From Clostridium fermenticellae (GTDB lineage: Bacteria; Bacillota; Clostridia; Clostridiales; Clostridiaceae): 64,000 bases of DNA. A program made the translations under genes and the position numbers. Positions 37,011 through 45,724 of this stretch are shown piece by piece (position 1 is the stretch's first letter; every line of letters begins with the position of its first letter). Under the pieces are notes generated by a model. The model was not told where the DNA came from, made no database searches, and was given only the letters and a program-made list of their open reading frames with translations. The stretch covers positions 330,183 to 394,182 of the forward strand of contig NZ_CP032416.1 in the NCBI RefSeq assembly GCF_003600355.1, read 5' to 3'.

Positions 37011-37982
37011 ATGAAAAAAACTGCTTCATTGTGTTTAATTGCAGCAATGCTTCTAACTGGATGCAGCTTTGGAAGCTCAAATCAAAATGCAAATTCAACA
37101 GCAAATGTTCAAAAAAGTACAAGTAATAAATTTATAATGGGAGGTAAGATAGCGTCAAATGAACAGGCAGATATAATGTCAAAGATTTCAGCCAAAGTTA
37201 CTGATATATCTGTTGATGTTGGATCAAGCGTTAAGGAAGGTGATGTTGTAATAAAATTAGATACTAAGGATTTGCAGGCACAGGTAGATCAGGCACAGGC
37301 GGCTGTAAATACTGCAAAGGCAAGTCTTGTAAATGCTCAGAATACTACACGCCCCGAGCAGATAGAGGAAGCCGAGGCTTCATTAGAAAGTGCCGGGCAA
37401 ACTTATGATACAGCTAAGAAAAATTATGATCGTATAAAGGCATTAGTTGATTCAGGAGCTGAAACACAAGCTCAGCTTGATACAGCAAATCAACAGCTTG
37501 CAGTTGCAAATGGTCAATATAAAAATGCACAGGCAGCTCTTGAAATGTTAAAAAACGGTCCTACAAAGTCAAGTATAGATGTATTTAGTGCACAGGTAGA
37601 TCAGGCAAATGCTGCGCTTAAAACAGCTCAAGTGGCTTTAAGCAATGCGACAATAACTTCACCTATTTCTGGTTCTGTAAGTGCTAAAAATATAAATGTC
37701 GGTGAAATGGCAACTGCTGGTGCAAAGCTTATTTCTATAGTAAATTCAGGGAACTTATATGTTGATTCATATGCACCGGTTGATATTGCAAACAAGCTTT
37801 CTGTTGGACAAGGTGTTATTATAAAAGTTTCGGAACGTGATGGAAAAGAATATAAAGGTAAGGTATCAGTTATAAATTCAAAATTGGACACGCAAAGTAC
37901 TGATGTTTTGGTAAAGGTAACTATTACAGATAAAGATCCTAAATTAGAGCCCGGTATGTTTGCTGAAATCGGATTAGAGTAG
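37011..37982 (+). CDS. HlyD/RND-type efflux adaptor, lipoprotein
   Basis: 323 aa. Lipobox LLTGC (C18). Biotinyl-lipoyl half-motifs (MSKISAKVTDISVDVGSSVKEGDVVIKLDT and ITSPISGSVSAKNINVGEMATAG) flank an Ala/Gln-rich coiled-coil hairpin at about residues 85-205; a beta-barrel domain ends in the LEPGMFAEIGL signature. It bridges a transporter to an outer partner, possibly the TolC-like protein type seen at 0-0.9 kb. First gene of a four-gene operon; AAGGGGG upstream. Confidence 0.88.
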   Translation: MKKTASLCLIAAMLLTGCSFGSSNQNANSTANVQKSTSNKFIMGGKIASNEQADIMSKISAKVTDISVDVGSSVKEGDVVIKLDTKDLQAQVDQAQAAVNTAKASLVNAQNTTRPEQIEEAEASLESAGQTYDTAKKNYDRIKALVDSGAETQAQLDTANQQLAVANGQYKNAQAALEMLKNGPTKSSIDVFSAQVDQANAALKTAQVALSNATITSPISGSVSAKNINVGEMATAGAKLISIVNSGNLYVDSYAPVDIANKLSVGQGVIIKVSERDGKEYKGKVSVINSKLDTQSTDVLVKVTITDKDPKLEPGMFAEIGLE

Positions 37983-38001
37983 TTTGGAGGGTGAAACTAT
38001 T

Positions 38002-38655
38002 ATGAAGGATAAACGAAAGATTTTAATTATTAGTATACTTGCAGTTATTGTAATTGCACTTAGTAGTATTGGTATTTATTATTGGTATCAAAATACATAT
38101 TATATTTCAACAGACGACGCAAGGGTTAGTGCTGACCTTGTAAGCGTAATTCCCCAAATTCAGGGAAAGCTTTTAGAACAGGATGCAGAGGAAGGTGACA
38201 CAGTTTCAAAAGATGAAATACTAGCGCGTCAGGAGATGAGTGGACTTCCAGATACGAGTGTTGATAAATCACTTATAAGATCGCCAATAGATGGCATAAT
38301 AGTAAAAAAACAAGGAACTGTAGGTGAAATGTGGGGTCCGAGTCAGACTATGTTTATACTTATAGATCCTGATAAAATGTATATAAGTGCTAATATAGAG
38401 GAAACTAAACTTGGCAAAATAAGAGTTGGACAGAAAGTTAATGTAACTATAGATGAGTATTCATCAAAGAAGTTTACAGGTAAGGTAAAGTCCGTTGGAG
38501 AGGCTGCGAATTCTGCACTTTCCATGCTGCCTGCGTCAACCAGTGGAACGTTCACAAAGGTAGTGCAGAGAATACCTATCAAGATTTCGCTCGATAAATT
38601 CAATAACAAAATACTTCCAGGAACTAATGCTGATATTAAGATTCACGTCAAGTAA
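38002..38655 (+). CDS. EmrA-like adaptor lacking the coiled-coil hairpin
   Basis: 217 aa from the ATG at 38002 (GGAGGG 10 nt upstream). One N-terminal helix (ILIISILAVIVIALSSIGIYYW), then YYISTDDARVSADLVSVIPQIQGKLLEQDAEEGDTVSKDEIL, the first half of the lipoyl motif, which runs within about 20 residues into LIRSPIDGIIVKKQGTVGEMWGP, the second half. The usual 100-residue coiled coil is therefore missing. The beta-barrel end LPGTNADIKIHVK is intact. It probably works with the coiled-coil-bearing lipoprotein upstream and the DHA2 pump downstream. Confidence 0.85.
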   Translation: MKDKRKILIISILAVIVIALSSIGIYYWYQNTYYISTDDARVSADLVSVIPQIQGKLLEQDAEEGDTVSKDEILARQEMSGLPDTSVDKSLIRSPIDGIIVKKQGTVGEMWGPSQTMFILIDPDKMYISANIEETKLGKIRVGQKVNVTIDEYSSKKFTGKVKSVGEAANSALSMLPASTSGTFTKVVQRIPIKISLDKFNNKILPGTNADIKIHVK

Positions 38656-38667
38656 TGGGGTGATCTA

Positions 38668-40281
38668 ATGGGAGAAAACAATAATAAATCACTGGAAAAA
38701 GATAATGGCAGTTTAGCGTTAAGCTGGCTTGCACTTATAGTAGTTGTAATCGGTACATTTATGTCAGCACTTGATAGTAGTATAGTAAACATTGCTGTGC
38801 CAAAGATGATGGCTGTTTTTGGAATGTCAATGAATAGTGCAAAGTGGATATTAACCGGATATACACTTGCACTTGGAGCAATTATACCTCTGACCGGGTA
38901 TCTTCAGGAGGTGTTTGGTTCAAAGAGAGTGTACATGTTTGCACTCAGCGTATTTACCATGGGATCTATGCTCTGTGGATTTGCATGGAGCAGTACAACT
39001 ATAATATTATTTCGTGTAATACAGGCAATTGGCGGTGGTATGATAATGCCGGTTGGTATGTCAATGATATATGAGATATTTCCAAGGGAAAAAATAGGTC
39101 TTGCACTTGGAATCTGGGGTATATCATCCATGGCAGCTCCTGCTATAGGACCTACTCTTGGTGGTTATATAATACAGAATATGGATTGGAGACTTATATT
39201 TAACTTAAATGTCCCTATAGGTGTAATTGGAGTAACATTAGCTGGTATTTTACTTAAGAGTTCTGAGATAAAACTATCCAAATCGTTTGATGTTATAGGA
39301 TTTTTGTCGTCAACGGTTGGATTTGTAAGTTTGCTTTACGTACTTGGAGAGTCATCATCAATTGATTGGAATAATGTAAAATACCCGATACTTATTGTAC
39401 TTGGAGTTTTAAGTCTTGTGTTGTTTGTTGTAAATGAACTTACACATCCTGATCCGCTTTTGGACTTAAGTATATTTAAGCTTTTTAATTTTACTGCAAG
39501 TCAGATAATAGGATGTATACTGACATTAGCACTTATGGGTGGAATGTATGTAATGCCTCTGTTTTTGGAAAATATAAGAGGATATACTGCAATGCAGACC
39601 GGAATGATAATGTTTCCCGCCGCGGTTGTAGTTGGACTTTTGATGCCTATAAGCGGAGCTTTGTTTGATAAGGTTGGTGTAAAGCCAGTTGCTGTACCCG
39701 GACTTATAATACTTGGAGTAGCTTCTTTTATGCTCGGGTCGGCATTAAATATGAATTCAAGTAAATCGTATATAATACTTATATTATGTGTCAGGTCTGT
39801 TGGAATGGGAATTGCGATGATGCCTATAAATACTATTGGTATGAATGCTGTACCTAATGAACTTGTTGGAAATGCATCAGCTCTTGCAAGTACAATAAAA
39901 CAGGTGTCTGGTTCGGTGAGTGTAACTATAATGTCGACAATAATGGATTCTAGAACCAATTATAATTATTTAAAACTTTCAGAGCAGATAACCTCTTTTA
40001 ATAAATCTGCCATGGATACCATAAATTCTTTTTCTTATGCCTTTATGCATGCGGGTCAGCCACAGGGAACTGCACATGCAACGGCAATATCATATATAGC
40101 TCAACTTATACAAGGGCAGGCTACTCTGGATGCTATGGCGTATGCCGTTATAGTTACTTCTTCTGCTGTAATTCTTGCACTTGTGTTAACATTTATAATA
40201 AGAGAAGAGAAAAAATCAAAGAAACCGAGCAAGGAGGGTGCTTTTAAAGAAAATGAAAAAAGGGGAACAGTTACAGAATAA
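38668..40281 (+). CDS. DHA2-family MFS multidrug transporter (EmrB/QacA-like)
   Basis: 537 aa with fourteen helices. Helix 1 carries GTFMSALDSSIVNIAVPKM (the DHA2 Asp), motif A-like GYLQEVFGSKRVYMF, and helix 5 motif C GISSMAAPAIGPTLGGYI. Proton-driven export of drugs or toxic organics together with the two adaptors. It overlaps the marR gene by 29 bp. GGGGTGA upstream of the ATG. Confidence 0.92.
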   Translation: MGENNNKSLEKDNGSLALSWLALIVVVIGTFMSALDSSIVNIAVPKMMAVFGMSMNSAKWILTGYTLALGAIIPLTGYLQEVFGSKRVYMFALSVFTMGSMLCGFAWSSTTIILFRVIQAIGGGMIMPVGMSMIYEIFPREKIGLALGIWGISSMAAPAIGPTLGGYIIQNMDWRLIFNLNVPIGVIGVTLAGILLKSSEIKLSKSFDVIGFLSSTVGFVSLLYVLGESSSIDWNNVKYPILIVLGVLSLVLFVVNELTHPDPLLDLSIFKLFNFTASQIIGCILTLALMGGMYVMPLFLENIRGYTAMQTGMIMFPAAVVVGLLMPISGALFDKVGVKPVAVPGLIILGVASFMLGSALNMNSSKSYIILILCVRSVGMGIAMMPINTIGMNAVPNELVGNASALASTIKQVSGSVSVTIMSTIMDSRTNYNYLKLSEQITSFNKSAMDTINSFSYAFMHAGQPQGTAHATAISYIAQLIQGQATLDAMAYAVIVTSSAVILALVLTFIIREEKKSKKPSKEGAFKENEKRGTVTE

Positions 40282-40738
40282 TGAATTAACGGCACAACAG
40301 GCGGACAGAATAATTAAGGCATTTAAAAGTATTGGTACAACTTTTAGAGATAAGTTCAGTAAAAGTGCAAAGATGTATGGTTTTACAGCTCCTCAAATTT
40401 TAGTTATATTTCATCTTTATAAAATGCCGGAAATAACTTTAAATAAATTAAGTCAGCATGTAATGCTTACTAAGAGTACTGTGTCCGGCATAATAAATCG
40501 TCTTGTAAATCAAGGGGTTGTTGTAAGGGAAGTACCTAAAAATAATAGAAGAATTGTAAAGTTGTCTCTATCTGATGAATTTAAAAAGAAAAATAACGTT
40601 ATAAAGATGAAGAAAGATTTTGTTACTAATATTATATCTGATGCGTTAAAGAATGTTGAACCGGAAGAACTGGCGGAAATAGTATACGCACTTGAGAAAC
40701 TAAATTCATTGATGCAGAGTAATGACAGCGACGAATAA
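40253..40738 (+). CDS. MarR-family transcriptional regulator
   Basis: 161 aa from the ATG at 40253; GGAGGG lies 14 nt before it and a GTG (40238) overlapping that site is less likely. Winged helix: FTAPQILVIFHLYKMPEITLNKLSQHVMLTKSTVSGIINRLVNQGVVVREVPKNNRRIVKLSLS. Last gene of the efflux operon and translationally coupled to the pump gene, so it probably represses its own operon and is released by a substrate. Confidence 0.9.
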   Translation: MKKGEQLQNNELTAQQADRIIKAFKSIGTTFRDKFSKSAKMYGFTAPQILVIFHLYKMPEITLNKLSQHVMLTKSTVSGIINRLVNQGVVVREVPKNNRRIVKLSLSDEFKKKNNVIKMKKDFVTNIISDALKNVEPEELAEIVYALEKLNSLMQSNDSDE

Positions 40739-40804
40739 ATATATTCTATAGGCTTTTACTAAAAATTGGTTTATTCGCAGGGATACGTTACTAAACTTCA
40801 GTAT

Positions 40805-41537
40805 TATAGGGTTTGTAAATGAAAGCTTGACTTATGCACAGGCCGGGATTTCCAAAATACGTCGCGTAAAAAATTTCCAGTAAGTCTAAGCTTGCATTCA
40901 TAAAAATCTTAGTGGATTATATAAACTCGCTTTGCTCAAACATATATAATCCATTAAGATTTTTAAGAACGCTTCGCGAGTATTACTACAAAATTTTTTA
41001 ATGTGCCTTAATTTCAGAAATCCCGGCCTGCGCATAAGTTAAGCTTTCATACATTAACCACAGAGATTTAGCACCTATTATCTTCTATAGTAAATCTTTC
41101 ATCTTTTACTCTAACTACAGCATTCATTCCTATAGAGAGTACCTCTTTTATCCATGTAGACTTACAATACAAAGCATCAGCTGCAATGATATCTGCAAAG
41201 TGATGATATTTTTTATATAGCTTTTTAATTAAACGTTTGCCAGCAGTAATTTTTCCTTCATCTTTACCTGAACTATCTTTTTTGGGTTCAAGCATTTCCT
41301 GATCTAAAACAATATGTGGATCACAATCAACCATTGCACAAACTACTGATCTGTGAAAATAATGCGTTATATCATTTTTAAATTTATTCTTTTCGATCCA
41401 ATGTTCTAATCTATTGAAATTTCTTATTTGAAGCATGAATACAAATAATACTGCGAAAACTATTGTTGAAACTTTTGCTGGAGATTTTATTAGCATCCCC
41501 CGGGGTATGGATTAACTTTTCATTTACAAACCCCATA
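40805..41537. mobile_element. Composite repeat element, copy G, enclosing a transposase fragment
   Basis: Left part (40805-41060) is a complete long-hairpin element: ends TATAGGGTTTGTAAATG and AAGCTTTCATACATTAACC, arms of about 32 bp around GGCCGGGATTTC / GAAATCCCGGCC, and a 21-bp inner stem (one G-U) closed by a loop that reads TGTTTGAGCAAAGCGAGTTT on the minus strand. Right part (41497-41537) is a half element with CCCCGGGGTATGGATTAAC and end AAACCCCATA. Between them sits a truncated transposase gene. The unit may be a degenerate IS or a repeat that captured IS sequence. Confidence 0.65.
41068..41496 (-). pseudogene. IS4-like DDE transposase fragment
   Basis: 142 codons. Starts IKSPAKVSTIVFAVLFVFML-like, then RSVVCAMVDCDPHIVLDQEML with a candidate catalytic Asp, GKRLIKKLYKKYHHFADIIAADALYC with a second Asp, and VVRVKDERFTIE; it stops before the region of the third acidic residue. 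Both the N-terminal DNA-binding domain and the C-terminal third of a normal transposase (about 400 aa) are missing. Its ATG abuts the right half-repeat. Not expected to be functional. Confidence 0.65.
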
Positions 41538-41628
41538 ATATAGGGCTTTAAATTTGATGGATAATTTGGTAATATGGTTAATAAATAGAATGTGTATGGA
41601 TAAATAATTTGAAAGGATATAAACTAAA

Positions 41629-42285
41629 TTGGGAGTATTTATAGTATTTAAAGTATTAGGGATTATCTTGATCTGTATATTTTTATTAATTTTGATTGTA
41701 TTGGTACTGCCTTGTAAATATAATTTTAGTGTGGCTATTAATGATAAAGATGCATATTTTCATGGAGAGGTTTATCTTATATGTCATCTTTTAAAGCTAA
41801 ATATATTATTAAAATCACCCGAAAATAGAATTGAGATAAGTATTTTAGGTAAAAAATATCCTTTAAAATTTGATAGGAAAAGTCATAATAATCACGTCAG
41901 TCAAATTAAGATTAAAGATGTATATGATTTTTTGGATTTCGACTTTTTAAGCTCAGGTTTATCTTATATAAAGCAGATAGTTCATATATTGAAACCTAAA
42001 TATGTGGGAGTAAAAGGTACATATGGTTTTTATGATCCAGCGGAAACTGGTTTTCTGTGTGCATTTATTTCTATGATTCCACAGATTATGATGGAAGATT
42101 GTATACATATTTGCCTTAATCCTAATTTTCAAGATGAAATTATTGATATAAAGATAGATATATGTGGGAAATTAACTACATTATCTATAGTAGTTAGAAC
42201 TATTAAGTTTGTAATGAAAAAAGAAGTTAGACAGGTACTAATAAGTAATTTCAAGGTAAATAATTATGTAAATGGGGAGGAATAA
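41629..42285 (+). CDS. DUF2953 domain protein (YtfI-like)
   Basis: 218 aa from a TTG start (AAAGGA about 11 nt upstream). One N-terminal helix (VLGIILICIFLLILIVLVLPC), then a soluble domain that ends with the DUF2953 region (YVGVKGTYGFYDPAETGFLCAFISMIP...). It is 2 bp upstream of gerW, an order shared with ytfI-ytfJ of Bacillus subtilis. The role is unknown but linked to sporulation by that synteny. Confidence 0.8.
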   Translation: MGVFIVFKVLGIILICIFLLILIVLVLPCKYNFSVAINDKDAYFHGEVYLICHLLKLNILLKSPENRIEISILGKKYPLKFDRKSHNNHVSQIKIKDVYDFLDFDFLSSGLSYIKQIVHILKPKYVGVKGTYGFYDPAETGFLCAFISMIPQIMMEDCIHICLNPNFQDEIIDIKIDICGKLTTLSIVVRTIKFVMKKEVRQVLISNFKVNNYVNGEE

Positions 42286-42287
42286 TA

Positions 42288-42653
42288 ATGGGATCAGTTC
42301 CGGAAAATTTGGACATGTTGTTTAGTAAATTACAGGATTTTTTTAATACAAAGACGGTTATAGGTGAGCCTATTGAGGTTGGAGATACAACTTTGGTTCC
42401 AATAATATCAGTGTCATTTGGATTTGGAACAGCTGCAGGTGAAAATCAAAATGTTAAGAAGGATAAGGATAATTCTGCTTCAGGAGTTGGGATGGGTGCT
42501 AAAATTGCATCTGACGCATTAATTGTTGTAAAAAAGGATGGATCCGTTAAAGTACTTCCTATAAGGGGCAAAGAAAATCTAATGAACCTTATAGAAAAGG
42601 TACCGGATATAGTTTCCAGGCTAAATATCAAGAAACCAGAAAGTAAAAAATAA
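42288..42653 (+). CDS. gerW: GerW-family sporulation protein (YtfJ)
   Basis: 121 aa. VIGEPIEVGDTTLVPIISVSFGFGTAAGE, GVGMGAKIASDALIVVKKDGSVKVLPI and a C-terminal helical tail ending IVSRL are diagnostic. Spore-associated protein needed for L-alanine-triggered germination in Bacillus. GGGAGGA precedes the ATG. Coupled to the DUF2953 gene. Confidence 0.92.
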   Translation: MGSVPENLDMLFSKLQDFFNTKTVIGEPIEVGDTTLVPIISVSFGFGTAAGENQNVKKDKDNSASGVGMGAKIASDALIVVKKDGSVKVLPIRGKENLMNLIEKVPDIVSRLNIKKPESKK

Positions 42654-42766
42654 TTATAGATTTGCACCAGAAATTTTATTTAAAAAATAATTGTAGGGTG
42701 ATATAATAAAAATATAAGTAGCTTTTTAGGTGGAAGATTAAATTAAATTTAAGGAGTTCGGTTAAA

Positions 42767-43060
42767 ATGTATGATGAAAATGAAAAGTATGAGTTAAATA
42801 ATGATAAAAAAGCTCCTGAACCAAAAAAGCAGACGAGTATGCTGTCAGCCGCGTTTATGTTATTTGTTTTGCCGATAGTATGCGTATTTTTAGGAGTTTT
42901 TTTAGGCGGATATGTGGCAGGGTTCATGAATAGTTATTTTCTTGCTTTTAAGATTGCAGGGGGAGTAATTGGTTTTGTACTTGCCGTTGTTATAATGAGG
43001 ATATTTGATAAAAAAGCGAAAAATGACAAACCTGATAGATATTATTGGGAAAGTATGTAG
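42767..43060 (+). CDS. Small two-helix membrane protein, function unknown
   Basis: 97 aa. Charged N-terminus (~28 residues), two helices at about 26-52 and 60-82 (MLFVLPIVCVFLGVFLGGYVAGF; FKIAGGVIGFVLAVVIM), charged C-terminal tail ending RYYWESM. The topology resembles RseC/MucC-like proteins but the N-terminal Cys-rich domain is absent, so I do not assign the family. AAGGAG upstream of the ATG. Confidence 0.65.
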   Translation: MYDENEKYELNNDKKAPEPKKQTSMLSAAFMLFVLPIVCVFLGVFLGGYVAGFMNSYFLAFKIAGGVIGFVLAVVIMRIFDKKAKNDKPDRYYWESM

Positions 43061-43144
43061 AGGATATAATAAAAAACAGTATGCTGATAGCACTCTGATA
43101 TATAATTCTAGTTGCTAAGGCAACTCTAGTAAAACTGAACTTAT

Positions 43145-43190
43145 AAAAAAGTAACCATACCAATTGTGTCGGTAGGCTGCTTTTTTATTT
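43145..43190 (+). terminator. Probable intrinsic terminator
   Basis: AAAAAAGTAACCATACC pairs with GGTAGGCTGCTTTTTT (imperfect, with G-U pairs), ending in a T run. A second small stem, GTTGC/GCAAC, lies just upstream. Confidence 0.55.
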
Positions 43191-43204
43191 TATCAATTAG
43201 TATG

Positions 43205-43240
43205 TTATAGGGGTTATAAATGAAAGCTTAAATTATACAA
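43205..43240. repeat. Half inverted-repeat element, copy H
   Basis: GTTATAGGGGTTATAAATG followed by AAAGCTTAAATTATAC: the left end of the element family without its right arm. It lies in the 287-bp spacer before mrp; nothing else is recognised there apart from the terminator. Confidence 0.6.
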
Positions 43241-43347
43241 TAAGAACAATACTATACTTAATAGAAAACAAATTATTGACAGCGAAAATCTACAGAATTA
43301 TAATTAAAATGGCAAATGCCAGTAAAATAGAATAGAAGGTGATTAAA

Positions 43348-44127
43348 ATGCCACAAGATGATAGTGCTAAAGAAAGTGTTAAGTGTAAGAATAATATAAA
43401 AAAGGTAATAGCAGTTATGAGTGGAAAGGGTGGAGTAGGAAAATCAACAATCTCAGTAATGATTGCAAAAGGCCTCAATAAAAAGGGGTTCAAGGTTGGA
43501 ATCCTTGATGCCGATATAACTGGACCTAGTATACCTAATTTATTGAATCTGGATGATAAACTTGCAATGGCTGTTAATGAAACTATTATACCTGTAGTAA
43601 CTAAAGACGGTATAAAAGTAATGTCTCTTAATTTGCTTATAGAAAACAAAAATGAGCCTGTAATCTGGAGAGGTCCTGTAATATCAAGTGCTGTTAAACA
43701 ATTTTGGACTGATGTAGATTGGGGAGATTTGGATTATTTAGTTATTGATATGCCACCTGGAACAGGTGATGTGGCTCTTACTGTTATGCAGTCAATACCT
43801 ATTGATGGAATTGTAATGGTATCCATTCCTCAGGACTTGGTTTCAATGATAGTTTCAAAAGCTGTTATTATGGCCAAGAAAATGGGAAATGATATACTGG
43901 GTGTTGTTGAAAATATGAGCTATATAGTGTGCCCTGATTGTGGTAAAAAAATCAAGATATTTGGAAAAGAAAATACGGATAAATTTTTGAAGGATATGGG
44001 ATTAAAGCTCCTTGGAGAATTGCCTATGTCAAATAGCATAAGTAACATTTCTGATTCAGATAAAAATAATGCTTCAACTGAAGTTTTTGATCCTATAGTT
44101 GAAAATATACTAAAAAAATTGAATTAA
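43348..44127 (+). CDS. Mrp/NBP35-family iron-sulfur carrier ATPase
   Basis: 259 aa from the ATG at 43348 (AAGGTGAT upstream). Deviant Walker A VMSGKGGVGKSTIS, then GILDADITGPSIP, DYLVIDMPPGTGDVALTV, and a C-terminal CPDCGKK that could hold a bridging Fe-S cluster. It is predicted to assemble or deliver Fe-S clusters. The N-terminal DUF59 domain is absent, common in clostridia. Its stop abuts repeat copy I1. Confidence 0.9.
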   Translation: MPQDDSAKESVKCKNNIKKVIAVMSGKGGVGKSTISVMIAKGLNKKGFKVGILDADITGPSIPNLLNLDDKLAMAVNETIIPVVTKDGIKVMSLNLLIENKNEPVIWRGPVISSAVKQFWTDVDWGDLDYLVIDMPPGTGDVALTVMQSIPIDGIVMVSIPQDLVSMIVSKAVIMAKKMGNDILGVVENMSYIVCPDCGKKIKIFGKENTDKFLKDMGLKLLGELPMSNSISNISDSDKNNASTEVFDPIVENILKKLN

Positions 44128-44374
44128 TGAAAGCTTAACTTATGCTCCGGCCGTGATTTCCAAAATACGTCACGTAAAAAATTTCTAGTAAGTCTAAGCT
44201 TGCGCTTAAAAAAATCTAAGCAGATTTTATAAACTCACTTTGTTCAAACATATAAAATCCACTAAGATTTTTAAGAACGCTTCGCTAAGACTTACTACAA
44301 AATTTTTTAATGTGCCTTAATTTTAGAAATCCCGGCCTGCGCATAAGTCAAGCTTAGACTTGTAAAACCTAATA
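44128..44374. repeat. Long inverted-repeat element, copy I1
   Basis: 247 bp starting at the mrp stop. Outer arms AATGAAAGCTTAACTTATGC / GCATAAGTCAAGCTT, middle block CAAAATACGTCACGTAAAA, an inner stem around AAAATCTAAGCAGATTTTATA, and a loop that on the minus strand reads TGTTTGAACAAAGTGAGTTT. Similar to copy G left part over nearly its whole length. Confidence 0.85.
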
Positions 44375-44628
44375 AAGTTTGTAGTTTTAAAGTTAATTTG
44401 TACCTGAGGGAGATGTTGACAAAATATAGGTACATTAAATACTTTTATTGTAATTCTTAGCCCGGTATTTTAGAAAATATATAAATATTGATACTGTTTG
44501 AGCACAGCGAGTTTATCAATCTTTATTAGATTTTCAAAATACCGGGCTTTAGAATTACTAAAAGTATTTATAGTACCGGATTTTGTCAGCATCTCCCGGG
44601 GGATAAACTAACTTTTAACTACAAAGTT
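44375..44628. repeat. Long inverted-repeat element, copy I2, running into a stop codon
   Basis: 254 bp. Outer arms AAGTTTGTAG... and ...CTACAAAGTT; inner stems include AGCCCGGTATTTT / AAAATACCGGGCT; loop CTGTTTGAGCACAGCGAGTTT-like. The last two bases of the right arm belong to the stop codon of the response-regulator gene. Also contains the CATCTCCCGGGGGATAAAC block shared with copies C and G. Confidence 0.85.
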
Positions 44629-45553
44629 AGTTAGTGTATTCTTTTTTTGATTCGAGATATAAAACACGTACAAACTTTTTTATGTTTATGTGGACGTGTG
44701 ATATAGAGGGTTTTATGTTATTTTGCATGTCCATCATAAGCTTTCGTATCTCTATAAAGTCAAAAAATTTAGTCGCGTATTGTTCAAATTTTGGATTTGA
44801 GTAGTCGGTAAGTCCAAGGGATGAAAAGTGGTTTAACCCCTGAAAAATTGCCCTTCTAACTCTCTGTTCTGATGCTTTGATTTCTTTTTTTAACTCGTTA
44901 TCAGATGCATTTTCACCTAATTTTCTAATAGCTACAGTTGAGAGTATATTTTTCATTGATGGAAATTCATTTTCAAATGGATTTTCATTTTGATATTGAA
45001 AGAGATATTCAACCATATTAATTAGATCTTTGCTGCCGCTTTCGCCAATCATACCCAATTCAGTTAAGAGGTATTGACTGTATGTCACTATATTTTCGTC
45101 TGTAAACTTATCTTTAGTATCGTAATTTACAGGCTTATACTCAAGTATATTTAAAGCTTTTTCAATATCCTGCACAGACTTTTGCAGACGTATATTTTCA
45201 ATAACCTTCTTTATAACACTAATTACCTCAAGTCTATTTATAGGTTTTGTTATATAATATTCGATTCCAAGAAGATAAGCCTTACCGACCATATCTTTGT
45301 CCTCTACTTGTGAGATCATTATTATTTTCCCGGTAAAGGAAGAACCTAAATCACGAATTGTTTGAAGCCCATCGCGTACCGGCATTAGTAGATCAATAAT
45401 AAGTATATCAACTTTCTTTACAGCAAGTAAGTTTTCATCTATCAAAGAACCATTAGAAGCTTCACCTACAACGCTTCCAAGGTCATAGTCTTCAATTATA
45501 TCGATTAGCATTGAGCGTACAGCTTCATCATCATCGATAATGAATAAATTCAT
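44627..45553 (-). CDS. Response regulator with YcbB-type output domain (GlnL-like)
   Basis: 308 aa. CheY-like receiver at residues 1-120: DDDEAVR acidic pocket, phospho-acceptor Asp in DILIIDLLMPVRDG (about residue 57), and KPI with the conserved Lys. The C-terminal half, LGENASDNELKKEIKASEQRVRRAIFQGLNHFSSLGLTDYSNPKFEQYATKFFDF, matches the YcbB/GlnL DNA-binding domain, which in Bacillus controls glutamine uptake. The expected partner histidine kinase (YcbA/GlnK type) is not adjacent. Its 3' end merges with repeat copy I2. Confidence 0.85.
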   Translation of the reverse strand: MNLFIIDDDEAVRSMLIDIIEDYDLGSVVGEASNGSLIDENLLAVKKVDILIIDLLMPVRDGLQTIRDLGSSFTGKIIMISQVEDKDMVGKAYLLGIEYYITKPINRLEVISVIKKVIENIRLQKSVQDIEKALNILEYKPVNYDTKDKFTDENIVTYSQYLLTELGMIGESGSKDLINMVEYLFQYQNENPFENEFPSMKNILSTVAIRKLGENASDNELKKEIKASEQRVRRAIFQGLNHFSSLGLTDYSNPKFEQYATKFFDFIEIRKLMMDMQNNIKPSISHVHINIKKFVRVLYLESKKEYTN

Positions 45554-45724
45554 ATTATCACCTTCAATCTTATAAAGTATATAATATTATCTCTATAAAG
45601 ATAATAACAAAAAATTTATAGCAGCACTAGTATATCTATATTGGATATTATGGGATTATATTGATTTTATGTAAAGTGATATAATTATATTATAAAATAT
45701 TTTATAGATGGAGGTATTTTCTAA

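Noticed and set aside
40805-44628. CRISPR array, suggested by repeated similar blocks
   Set aside because: Copies are few, irregularly spaced, inverted and of different length, with no constant spacers and no cas genes.
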